Of a stretch of 64,000 nt of DNA, positions 32,456 to 42,205 are shown piece by piece. Location: assembly GCA_005408345.1 (NCBI GenBank), contig SEMN01000524.1:248001-312000 (forward strand), given 5' to 3'. The notes under the pieces were generated by a model. The model saw nothing but the letters and a program-made list of their open reading frames with translations. It searched no databases and was not told the origin of the DNA. Position 1 is the stretch's first letter. Each line of letters starts with the position of its first letter. The position numbers and the translations under genes were made by a program. Origin of the DNA: Macquaria australasica. Taxonomy: Eukaryota > Chordata > Actinopteri > Centrarchiformes > Percichthyidae.

Positions 32456-33960
32456 GTGTAATCGTACCTTGGTGCTTCACTATAGCAGCTTTTGTGTTGA
32501 ATGATTGGTGTCCTGTGTTTCTGTTTCTGACTGAGTTCCATTAAATTCCAATCAGATTCATGGACATGGCAGTAAAATATTGAATCTGAACATAAACGTT
32601 TTACAGATTTCACCAATTAAGCCTCCGAATGCATGATTTCACAGTGATCACTCTCAGTGATCCTTTTCCATTTTACAGCAAAAAGGTTGAATACAGCCTG
32701 AGGCAGTGACACTCTCAGGGTTATAGGTTCAATTCCCCAACTAGTTCAAAGGATTAAGTAAAGCACTAAGATCATACTGCACAACATGTTCATTGAGGAG
32801 ATGCATATTAAAATGTATGCTCATATATTTAGAATAAAAATGTCGTCCATCTGACATGTATGTTATGACACATGAAACAGGTTGTTGTCTGCATACATAT
32901 GTGATAAACTCTCTATAAAGGGGTCTTAAGGCTTATGTGTCCTAAGATTATAACTCTTACTCAGGTCATAAAGAACCCTCTGAAATGATGAAACTTTAAA
33001 GTGAGTAAGAAAATAACAAAAAAGCACAGAAGGTACAAAGAGTGCAGACGACAGCATGACAGCAATGCAGAGTCCCCTCTGTCTCTGAGCAATAATCTTC
33101 TTTCTTCCAGAAAAACATTTTCATCTTCCCGCCTGAGCACTTAAGGCTGTCATCAGTCAGACTCTACAGAAAGAAACAAACTGTCGTTTGTTCACAGTGG
33201 TGGTCGTCCTGCCAGGACCTGATCATCATCTTTAAACAACTGCTGTGATTTGAAACCAGCGCTGATTCTGTTTGACTCACATTCACTCTGCACAGTATCA
33301 TTTTTTATGTTTATAACACAGTGTTACACCAGCAAATAAACACAACACACTTTAATCATATGTGTAAAATGACTTGTGGTCCTGGTGGTTGAGTGGTGTA
33401 GATGCATACAACATAACAAAAGAGAGCTATATAAAAAACAATTGTAATACTTTGTGACAAAGTGGGTGAGAACTCCTTTACTCACCACTTGTCCCGTACA
33501 TGTTCATTTTACACATTACATATATTAGTTTCTACAGGTGTTCATTTTGCTATAATTTACCATTGCTATTGTATCATTGCAGCACTTACTATCCCGGGTT
33601 TGTTTGTGTTAGCAGTAGGTTACAGTTTAAATCTAAGCACATGAGTAAATTAAAGCAAACACACAGCCACAGGTTAGTTTCAGTTATCTTTATTATGTTG
33701 CAGGTTTGAACATTGTGTAATTGTTTGTTCCTTTGTTCACACTCACCGTTGTTTGTTCCTTTGTTCAGACCCATGCAGGTTTATTGTTTGGGAGGGGGCT
33801 GCTCAGCAGTTCCTGATTTTTATGGTGTTGGTGATGTCATAGCTGACATCATGGAGGGGTTTTCTTTTGGTAAAAGGAATATTTCCTTTGTTTTGGATAT
33901 ATGTTGAAGTAGTGTGTAGGCCTACTGACCTGATATAATGCCTGTTAGAAATATAACAGA
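32456..33960. other. No gene; AT-rich spacer
   Basis: About 1.5 kb without recognised repeats or exons. Frames of about 60-70 codons show nothing. Confidence 0.45.
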
Positions 33961-33961
33961 G

Positions 33962-34320
33962 CGTATAAAAGGAGTCCAAGAAGGTAGGGGATTGTATTTT
34001 ATTAAGGTTACTGGGGAGGTCAACCTTTGGGGGTTGTGGTACTGGCCGCAGCGCTCCAGGTGCTAATTGAAGACCATATATATATTCAGTTGTGTTGCTG
34101 CTCTAGAGGAGGAGAGGTGAGGTCGTGCTGCTGTAAACACAGGCCTTAGTTTGATTTGTGAAGAGTTAGTTTTGAGTTATTTTTCTTGTGTTTTATCTTT
34201 TTCCTGATTTTCCTGTATTATGGAGAGAACTGTAAATAAACCTCAAAGCAAAGCAAAATGTCTGCTGAGTCTGCCTACCTACCACCTTCCTTGCCATTCG
34301 AGCTCGACTACGTTACATAC
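33962..34320 (+). mobile_element. LTR-like block with TATA box and polyadenylation signal
   Basis: Two TATA-like boxes are present (GTATAAAAGG at 33963-33972 and CATATATATATTCAG at 34075-34089). They are followed by a T-rich stretch, AATAAA at 34235-34240, and about 75 bp ending CGACTACGTTACATAC. The order TATA, R, poly(A) signal, U5 fits a solo LTR of a vertebrate retrotransposon. No flanking duplication, primer site or coding remnant was found. Confidence 0.4.
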
Positions 34321-34765
34321 TTGGTTTGAAAAAAGGCACAAAAGGATCTGGTGGAACAAAAAACATTTTTATTCAAAAACTATATATTATGTTGCGATTT
34401 TCAAACAAGATGTGACTGTTGTGTGTATTGATGTTTATGAAGGGCCACGAAAACTGCTTCCACAGTAAAATGTTGACGTGATTAGTGATGTTTTATATTA
34501 CGTTTTGAGAATGTCTTTTATAATATAAAACTTACCTCAGTTTTGAAAGATATTGTAATTGTACTAATAATTGTATTATTTTTTTCTCAAAGGCCTGTTT
34601 GAGGCTATGTTTTATAGAACGTTCTCTTTGTGGCTGCATGTGGCTGCTATTTACATGAAAATGATGGAAAGTAAAAAAGAGCTGTCTGACTTAAAGTGTG
34701 CTATTGTGCTTCATCGCTAAAACACTGTATTTAAATGTAAGTTTTTATTCACATTTTATCAACCT
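34321..34765. other. No feature seen
   Basis: AT-rich sequence. Confidence 0.45.
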
Positions 34766-34769
34766 TGAC

Positions 34770-35130
34770 AACATGTAGTGCTTAATCCAGATGGGTGAGC
34801 TGTGAAAAGCACAGTTAACTGTTAATAAATTAATAATAAAGTTTTAACAATGGTTAAAACTTTATTATTACTTTATTATTACTAAAGGTTTAACAATGAC
34901 AGAAAATGCTATCATAAACTCATAAGGCTTTTATTAACGTTCTTAAGCAGTCTATTAATTAAGTTTCTTATAAGTGCTAATACATGTCTCATAATCTAAC
35001 AATAAACATGTTTATGATGCTATTATTAACACTTATATAGTCTTCTTAACACATAACAATGTTAATAAGCATCTTATAAAGACTTATAAAGGCCTTATTA
35101 CCTACCTTAATATAAATCGTTACCAAAATC
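34770..35130. repeat. AT-rich dispersed repeat with many TTATAA/TTAATAA words and a hairpin
   Basis: Repeated TTATAA, CTTATAAG-like and TAATAA words (for example CTCATAAGGCTTTTATTAAC, TTATAAAGACTTATAAAGGC) end in CGTTACCAAAATCAG, a wording shared by a common fish interspersed repeat. A perfect 18-bp inverted repeat with a 4-base loop lies at 34831-34870. It is probably a miniature DNA element, but no terminal repeats or duplication could be fixed. Confidence 0.5.
34831..34870. repeat. Perfect 18-bp hairpin, 4-base loop
   Basis: TAATAATAAAGTTTTAAC pairs exactly with GTTAAAACTTTATTATTA across AATG. Confidence 0.97.
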
Positions 35131-35174
35131 AGCATTTCATGGGTTTAAAATGGCTCAACACGCCATCTACTGTT

Positions 35175-35225
35175 TTAAGATAAGATAAGATAAGCCTTTA
35201 TTGTCCCACAGCGGGGAAATTTTTA
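35175..35225 (-). mobile_element. LINE 3' tail, minus strand, (AAGAT)n
   Basis: AAGATAAGATAAGATAAGCC followed by TTTATTGTCCCACAGCGGGG is, on the minus strand, CCCCGCTGTGGGACAATAAA followed by GG and a (CTTAT)n tail, a standard 3' end of fish LINEs. Some 110 bp of further sequence to about 35340 (GACACGGGGGAGACTGACTG on the complement) may be its 3' UTR. No ORF2 text is present. Confidence 0.7.
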
Positions 35226-35903
35226 ATTTTTAAATCAGCCCTGAACTTTGCAAGGCCAATGCTGACATAGAGTCAACTGGACTCTAATCAGTGTCAGTCA
35301 GTCTCCCCCGTGTCCCCTGACCCACACATTACGTAGCCAGGAGGCCACATCTCCTACAGGTGTTGTTCCTTCACTCATTGCATTTTTAAAATATGCTGGG
35401 AGAGCAGGTTCTAGCTGAATTTGAGGGTGTAGTTACACTTTAATGAAGAACATTTTTTAAAAGCCTGACCCAAAAACTTTTGGTGCTGGTCTCAATCTTT
35501 GTACCAAAAGTTTCGTTTTAGTGTTTTCTTTGGTGCAACTGTTCAACTCTGGTCCTGTTCACTACATTATAAAAGGGAAACACACTTCCCAGTAGTTTCA
35601 CGGTTGTCAGCAGCACTCTACAAACTCAACAGCTTTCTCTCAATCAGGATGTGTAAGTGTGACAGCTGAAGCATTTTCACAGAAAGTTTTAAAGAGTTAA
35701 AGGCATACAAGTGTGTAGGCTTAATTGCCCTGCCTGTCCTTGATTGCATTTTGCAGCTTTAATTGCCTTTTTGTGGACTTATTCCCTGAGCTGCTTTAAG
35801 TGCCCTTTGTCACTTTAAATGTCCTGCTCTGCCTTAAGTGCTCAGTGGAATAAAAAGGGCTTTTGTTAATCTCTGAGTAATATTGAATAACAGCAGGAAT
35901 GGC

Positions 35904-35935
<32 letters not shown>

Positions 35936-36490
35936 GCAGGGGTTTTGGCATCTTGCAGATTAGAACAGAGCTTGCAGGTGTAAAACAGTTTGAAGTTTGG
36001 ATCCTCTGACCGCGTTTGAAGATCAGTCCAAGGATGAATTCTTAAACACCCACTGCCAGTGTGCCCTACAGCAAGGCATTAATTCTTAAATTTTCAAATG
36101 CTTACTTGAACCTTTCTCCCACTCTAAAGTCATCTTGTTGATCTGTGGCTTTTATTTTAAGCAGAGCAGATCTTTGGGCAAAATATTCAACTGAAGAGGA
36201 GGAAACACAATAGAAACAAAGTGAGCCAAAAGAAGAAAGTTCTTTTCCATTTGTTTTAACTCGGGGCTCCACTCGGATGCTTGGTCAGGTCCTGTTTGAA
36301 AACCCTTTAAATTGTTTGTCTGAATTTGCTAAAGGTTGACATATTCTTAACCTCCTGGTGCTCTGGTCCATCCTAACACATCATTCACACCATTCTTTTT
36401 ATTTGATTTTGTGGGTAAAAATGGTAATAAGTCAGCTTGTGATGGTTTGGACTACTTTTTGTGCCATTTGGGCAGTTTCCTCTAATGAAA
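35226..36490. other. No gene; one GT array
   Basis: Apart from (GT)13 at 35904-35930, nothing is recognised in 1.2 kb. Confidence 0.5.
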
Positions 36491-36494
36491 AGTT

Positions 36495-36650
36495 GGGCTA
36501 CGTTCCAATGAATCAGCGCCTCTGCTCCTCCAATTATGAATGATTGACAGTCTGTCGTCTGCGTTCAGTGGGCTCGATGCACAATGACTCATAACTGATG
36601 ATCGCCAAAACCAAATTACATTACAGCTCATTACAACTAGGGTGAAACTC
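36495..36650. promoter_or_regulatory. Candidate conserved regulatory element with perfect PBX/MEIS site
   Basis: A repeat-free 150 bp block with CAATTATGAATGATTGACAG at 36531-36550. Its last ten bases, TGATTGACAG (36541-36550), are the optimal composite site for PBX with MEIS/PREP homeodomain proteins, and the preceding AATTATGA is a HOX-type core. ATGACTCAT (AP-1-like, 36584-36592) and ACATTACAGCTCATTA follow. This density of developmental factor sites without repeats suggests an enhancer. The sites are seen directly; function and conservation are inferred. Confidence 0.4.
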
Positions 36651-36740
36651 TTTTCATATTTATATTATTACTCGATCATAGTTCTGTGAAAAAAGCGTGC
36701 ATCTCTTCATGTAAGTGAAGAATAAACCTACAGTATTATG

Positions 36741-36975
36741 TACACTCAGTGGCCGGTTTATTAGGTACAGCTAGCTAAATGTAATGCAGTGTAATGCAAC
36801 AGCCATGAAATAAATCTTCCCTTCATGAAGGTTATAATGTTCAGTTTGTGTTGAAACTGTTTGAGACGTGTTGATTCAACTCTATGATCATTTTAGAGGC
36901 TGCAGTTTGTGGTGCTGTTCCTATTATTTACTCTATCCTCATTGATATAAATGGGTTTGACATAATATTAGAATT
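36741..36975 (+). repeat. Dispersed fish repeat starting TACACTCAGTGGCCGG
   Basis: TACACTCAGTGGCCGGTTTA followed by TTAGGTACAGCTAGCTAAA is nearly the well-known interspersed wording CACTCAGTGGCCACTTTATT, then AGGTACACCT. The downstream 190 bp (CAGCCATGAAATAAATC, GAGGCTGCAGTTTGTGGTG) fits the body of that repeat. No coding capacity; class uncertain. Confidence 0.6.
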
Positions 36976-37129
36976 ATTTATTTTTTTATCATAGTGGCAT
37001 CAGTCACCACATATTCATCACATGATCTCACATGCCTCAGATTGCTTTTATTAGACCTATCTCACAAAGCGATATGCAATAAATTTACACGATTGTTGTT
37101 GTCGTGCTTTCTTCAGACCAACACATCTT

Positions 37130-37690
37130 CATAACTTAACGAGAGAATAGGTCATTTGCCAATGACTCCCAAAACGACATATATGACCGTTGTAGAGTAC
37201 CAGCAACAGGTGTACCAGACATTCGTCGTCAAGGTAACAATAATAAACACGTGGTTAACGTTGTGAAACAGGCGCAGTTTGGTAGGTTTAGGAAAAGATC
37301 ATGGTTTGGGTTAAAATAAGTACGTTACTTACATAAGCTAAGTTACGTTCATAAGTTATGTCGCGTGACTTACGACTTACGTCCTGTGACTTACTAACGG
37401 AACTTAACGTACGTAACTTAATGTTACGATCCAACACAAGTTAAAATAAGTCAATGCTGACTTTTGCCTCCTTCTCCCATTGTGGACTTTGCCGCTCTTT
37501 ATACCACCTCACCTGACTTCCTCCTTTGCTCCTGTCATAACTACTACGACCACTAGAGACTACCACCTAAGAATGAACGTAAATATGGGTCGTAATAAGG
37601 TCCTTGCACAGACGACCTATTCAGCCGTATTTTTGGGGAGGCGGTCTGTTCAGGCGCCTTTAAAGAAATCAAGAACGAGTCTTCCAAAGT
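37130..37690 (+). repeat. Dispersed GGTTAGG-type repeat, longest copy
   Basis: Contains TAGGTTTAGGAAAAGATCAT, GGTTTGGGTTAAAATAAG, a remarkable run of ACGT/TTACGT words between 37320 and 37420 (ten or more within 100 bp), then ACTTCCTCCTTTGCTCC, CGACCACTAGAG, AATGAACGTAAATATGGGTC and ACGACCTATTCAGCCGTATT. It shares its core with 30035-30300 and parts with 42025-42200, 51330-51600 and 57655-57740. The class is not known to me. Confidence 0.65.
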
Positions 37691-39110
37691 TACCACTCTC
37701 CTTTTCAGTACAAATTCTGTTTGTGTTACTAACTTTCACACAGCTCCACATGGAAAAACTGCCATGAACCACAAAGTGGGAATTTCTAATAAAATAATGT
37801 AACTCCAGACAGATCCTAACTTGATTTGTCAGACACGTGGACTGTGGATTTAACTGACAGCAAACTATGAATGGATTCATTTTCAAACACCACAAACCTC
37901 ATCATCTGAAAGTCTCTTAAATTATGCAGAATTCAGACATTCTTTGACTGAGAACTTCATTTACTCTAATTTACAAAGCACCATATGTGTCACCACTCCT
38001 GTTTGTGAGAGCAGGTGTGGTTATTTTTTTTCCAAATGTGTTAAATCACACTTTTAACCCAAACACTTATATTCCTCTGTGATTTGAAGCCATAGTGCAG
38101 CAATAGTTCAGGAAGCCTGCAGTAAAATGTAGTGCATCCACATCTGTGCAGCCCATTGAACAGCTTGCATCAGGCTTTTTAGACAAACACATTGCTTTCC
38201 TGTTGACTTCCCCCAGCACTGCTAACAAGCAGAGCCTGCTGCCAGCTCTCTCAAAATCCAAAACTGCTGGCATGAAAACTTTCTGTTTTGGATGTCCTGT
38301 AAAATGGAGTGGCACCACGAGTTAAGCCTCTTAAAATTAAAGCAAGAACATACAGAGGAAGGAGAACTGGACTAAAAACAAAAGGAGCAGAAACAGGTTT
38401 TGCAGCAAGAGCTTCAGAGGGGTCAAGCAGAGTTTAGAGTTGTCTGTATTCAGACTGTGAGAATAACACAGTGTTTCTGTTTGTATCTGATTGTGTGTTC
38501 TGTCTATATTAAAAGATGATGAAGGTAAAAAAAAATCACTACCACAGTGTCACAGTGACAAGTAGCCATTTCGGGGATGGAGTGAAATTCATGGTTTGGT
38601 TGTCCCAAGTTTAACTTTAGTATTCGACTGAAAGCTTTAAACCCTTTTAAACCCAAGCCTAAAAGTGGGTGTTTTGGCATGGCTTGCAAATCTGGACTAT
38701 AAAATAGTCAGAGGTGTCAACTCCTCCATGTATTTGTTGTAGTCCTACAGGTGTTGGCCTGGGAACAGGGTCCCTCTCAGTACAGTGCAAAACAGAGAAT
38801 GGCCAGCATATCTCCCCTGTGTACGCTGTGTGCACTGTTGAGCATACAGAAACCTCCCTTGTGTCCATCCACTTGACAAGTCAATCTTACGGAGCCCCTT
38901 GGAGATTTGTTGGTGCATTTTCATCCTCCTTCCCTTTCTGTGCCACACGCACCAAGTTCCAGCTGAATGACGTGTCTGAAGAGGACAGAACTTGTGTTAA
39001 AGTTAAAGTCACAATATATTATTTATCCAGAGTCCAGGATGTCCTCGTTGACAAGGGACGTGACAACATCAAACAAAAGGCTGTTCCCAATTGCAAACTT
39101 TGACTTGCCT
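37691..39110. other. No gene recognised
   Basis: 1.4 kb without a named repeat. Frames at 38067-38318 (minus) and 38714-39103 (plus, 129 codons) have ordinary amino-acid composition but no domain, no splice-flanked structure and no recognisable relative. Confidence 0.4.
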
Positions 39111-39120
39111 GTGGCTACGT

Positions 39121-39152
39121 CTTTATTATTATTATTATTAATATTATTATTC
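39121..39152 (+). repeat. (ATT)n microsatellite
   Basis: About ten ATT units with one interruption, directly before the Myb/SANT-containing element. Confidence 0.9.
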
Positions 39153-39154
39153 TG

Positions 39155-39570
39155 AATATGACAATACTTGGAATTTGATACAGGTCATGTAAACAGTATA
39201 TTCCAAATTAGGCCTTATTCCGAATGTAGCAGTTTCCAATTAAGATGTGTGGGATCTGCCGATATTCTTCAGGTTTTAGCAGCGTTCTTTGGACATGTAT
39301 ACAGCTCGTTCACGGCCTCTTCCTGTTTCCGGTCAGCTCTGTGCTGGAAACAAACCAACCAGCCAACAGTTAGCAGGGCGGAGGTAGAGATGCAGGCACA
39401 GAAGAAAAGACAAGGAGAAACACAGCTACTGTTAAACATGATGAAAGACCTGGAGATCAACAGGTTTCTGGATATGAGCAAATATCACAACGCCGACCTT
39501 TTCAAGAAGGAACGAATGAAAGAGGGAGGCTGAGTTCACATGGTCCAACAAGCTGCATGGAAACAGGAAT
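39155..39570 (+). mobile_element. DNA-transposon remnant carrying a Myb/SANT-like exon fragment
   Basis: Contains an open frame (39378-39533) reading AEVEMQAQKKRQ, then ETQLLLNMMKDLEINRFLD, SKYHNADLFKK and a stop. The pattern ET-LLL--MKD-EI-RFLD-----NADLFKK is the first two helices of the Myb/SANT-like (trihelix) DNA-binding domain used by fish PIF/Harbinger-type accessory proteins. The expected third helix (R-----C--K-K-L) is missing and the likely original ATG before AEVE is mutated (AGGGCGGAG). Upstream GTCAGCTCTGTGCTGGAAAC looks like the 5' UTR of the same element. It is thus a truncated, non-functional copy rather than a host gene. The family assignment is inference. Confidence 0.55.
39378..39533 (+). 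pseudogene. Myb/SANT-like domain fragment
   Basis: 52-codon remnant ending at a TGA. Helix 1 (ETQLLLNMMKDLEINRFLD) and the start of helix 2 (NADLFKKE) are recognisable; the rest of the roughly 90-residue domain is absent. No methionine in good context opens it; M at 39390 is the first available. Confidence 0.5.
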
Positions 39571-40020
39571 GACACTCTGTGGAGATGATCAAACTGGTCT
39601 GTGCTCTTCTTCTGGTCATTTACTGCATCTTCAGCTGGATCACTTGTAAAGAGGTTATAGGAAATGGCCAGGAAACCATTTGAAAAGTCACATGAAAGAT
39701 GGTTCTCCTCCTCCTCCTAACTTTTGGTAGCTCCATTGCCCCCATGTGCACCGGCAGTCCCAAGAACTTCTAAATTTCTTTGGGCAAATGGGACATCTTC
39801 CCATTTGAATCATTTCCTTCTGGTCAAGTTTTTGCTGCCATTTTATTTGTGTTGATCACATTGTCATCACAAAACTCTCCAGGAGATCTCCAGTGGACAA
39901 ATGCACATGTATGGCTGTGAAGGTGACTGCTTGCAAGTGTCCTGCAGCAAAAATGCTAATGTTAACCCTTCTGCCCGCTAGTCTGCCCCCAACAGTATTT
40001 GTTTACGTCTCTGTCTGTGT
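39571..40020. other. No feature seen
   Basis: Unremarkable sequence downstream of the element. Confidence 0.45.
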
Positions 40021-40227
40021 GCATCATCCTTGTGACCGTCTCCTCCCCTTCCTCCCTCCTTTCCTTGTTCCATCCCTTTCTCCTTTCCTTCATCTGATCC
40101 TTTCATTCCTCCTCCCTGTTTTCAACACTTTATCCTCCCATCTGCCCCTCCTTCGCTCCTGCTATATATCTGTCCATTTAATCCTACCTGCTGTGAAGAG
40201 GCCTGTCACTCACAAATGACAAATGTT

Positions 40228-40272
<45 letters not shown>

Positions 40273-40499
40273 TTTCCTCTGAATTTCTGAATTTAACACA
40301 CTCCCTCTCCGTCGTCTCAGCCTTGTGGTGCCACTTCCTCCTTCTTCTTCTCTATTTTTATCTTTTTTCTTTTTCTCAAATTCTTTCTTTCAACCTGTCT
40401 CGCTGTGTCTCCCTCTCCTTCTTTAGGTCTCTTTTCCTCTCTGTCTGTCTTTCTCGCTTTCTTTCTCGGCCAAAAGTCACCTTTCCTGTCAGGAGACTA

Positions 40500-40542
<43 letters not shown>

Positions 40543-40591
40543 AGCACACTTCCTCACCTTAACATTGTTATCGGACTAGTGACAGCTTTCT

Positions 40592-40645
<54 letters not shown>

Positions 40646-40932
40646 ACACACGCACACACACACACACACACACACAGGACGGACCTACTAACCATAGTGA
40701 GAGCTGAGAACAATCCATTGCTGTCTCTTTCTATCAAGTCCTCTATCTGTGACCGGGTGGGCTCCAGGGTGTGTGTGTGTATATATATAGATGTATAATA
40801 TGTATGTGTGTGTGTGTGTGTGTGTGTGTTCTCTGGTGCGAAGCTGTTAAATTGGTATCTTAAAGGTGACCTCCCCTGCAGACAGGAGATATAACACTCA
40901 AGTCTAAACTACTACAAACTGGACACCGGAGG

Positions 40933-40972
<40 letters not shown>

Positions 40973-40975
40973 CTG
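40021..40975 (+). repeat. Pyrimidine-rich region with six microsatellites
   Basis: T/C-rich text at 40030-40200 and 40320-40480 is interspersed with (CT)n(CA)n at 40229-40269, (GT)n at 40504-40538, a (CT)n of about 25 units followed by (CA)n at 40594-40676, (GT)n at 40803-40829 and (GT)n at 40936-40970. No gene. Confidence 0.9.
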
Positions 40976-42024
40976 TTTAACCCTTCTGAACATTATTATT
41001 GCATCTATCATTATTATTATTAGTCTCTTATTAATTGCTGTAGTATTGATGTTCATCAGTGTGCAGCAGTTCACTGGTTGATGGATTCTGAGGGATTTGG
41101 ACCTTTTTAATGAACATGCAACAAACTATCATATGTTTGCTTCTACACAGATGATTAACTCAGCCGTCACATGGAAAAAAGAACATAAAAGATTTCTGTA
41201 GCATCAGTTGAAACATCATCTTTGTCACAGCACCCAGTGACCAATAAAGAGACATTTTGCTGCTTGTGTATTCCTATACAATGTACTTATTGTAACCTTA
41301 TCAACTTTAAAGAAATGTTCATTTTCAACTCTTTCAACTGCATGTTGTGTCTAGGCAGAGCAGGGTTTATATGTGTTTATATATGGTGCCACACAGCTAA
41401 CATGATACACTCGCTTCCTTCAGTTTGGACCCTCCAGTTCTCTCTGTCCTCTCAAAGGTCAGCACTGTCAAGACGATTTGCAGCTGGTCAGCGGCGCATC
41501 AAAGATAACTCTACGCAAAAACACAGAAACTGCATATTTATTTCTGTAGCGATTCCACTGAAATGAAAAAAACGATTTGGTTGTGACCAGCTGGTGTGAT
41601 AGTTTCATCTCAAAATACTGATGCTAATTACTACCAGTAAAACCAGTTCAGCCCATAACATTTATCAAAAGTTCTTACAGTAAATCAAAACCATCAAAGC
41701 AGCCTAATGTATGTGCCGAGCAACAGCCGAAATTAAATGATCTCAGTTGCAATGAACTTAACTTACAATTAATACCAGTGCAAATACTGCACATATGTAG
41801 GTAGATCTCAGCAGCATAAAAGCAAAAATTAGCAATCATTAAACATCATGACATCGAAGACAAGAAGATCTGCAAGAGAGCAACAAAACCGACTACAGCG
41901 TCAGCAGCCTCACAGCTGAGGTTGTGCTGGATGGGTTTGGAGCGTAGCCGACTTTCATGCTGACGACCGGACTTTCTGTTCTGTCACAGACCTGCAATCA
42001 ACATTCATCTTTTTATTAGTCAAA
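40976..42024. other. No gene recognised
   Basis: A 114-codon plus-strand frame at 41222-41566 has no domain. Nothing else recognised. Confidence 0.45.
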
Positions 42025-42205
42025 ACCACAGTCTTCTGTTAACCTTAACCATACCATAGTTGCCATGTGCAGATATTTTAGAAAGTGAGAATTCTAACAG
42101 CTTTGGCATTGGGCATAAAACAAACTGAATGTAATCCAGGGTTTTGCAGAATTGTCCAACATTAACATTGTTTTCTGGCAATAAAGGTTGGATTAAATAG
42201 AAACA
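42025..42205 (+). repeat. Dispersed GGTTAGG-type repeat, partial copy
   Basis: AACCTTAACCATACCATAGT, TGCCATGTGCAGATATTTTA and later AATAAAGGTTGGATTAAAT run parallel to ACCTTCACCATA, TGCCATGTGCACATATTTTA and GTGATTGGATTAAATTG at 51508-51640. The two loci are copies of one repeat segment. Confidence 0.6.

Noticed and set aside
38714..39103. 129-codon plus-strand frame
   Set aside because: Ordinary composition but no recognisable domain, no flanking splice logic and no start context; kept only as a note.
41222..41566. 114-codon plus-strand frame
   Set aside because: No domain or homologous pattern recognised; likely chance.
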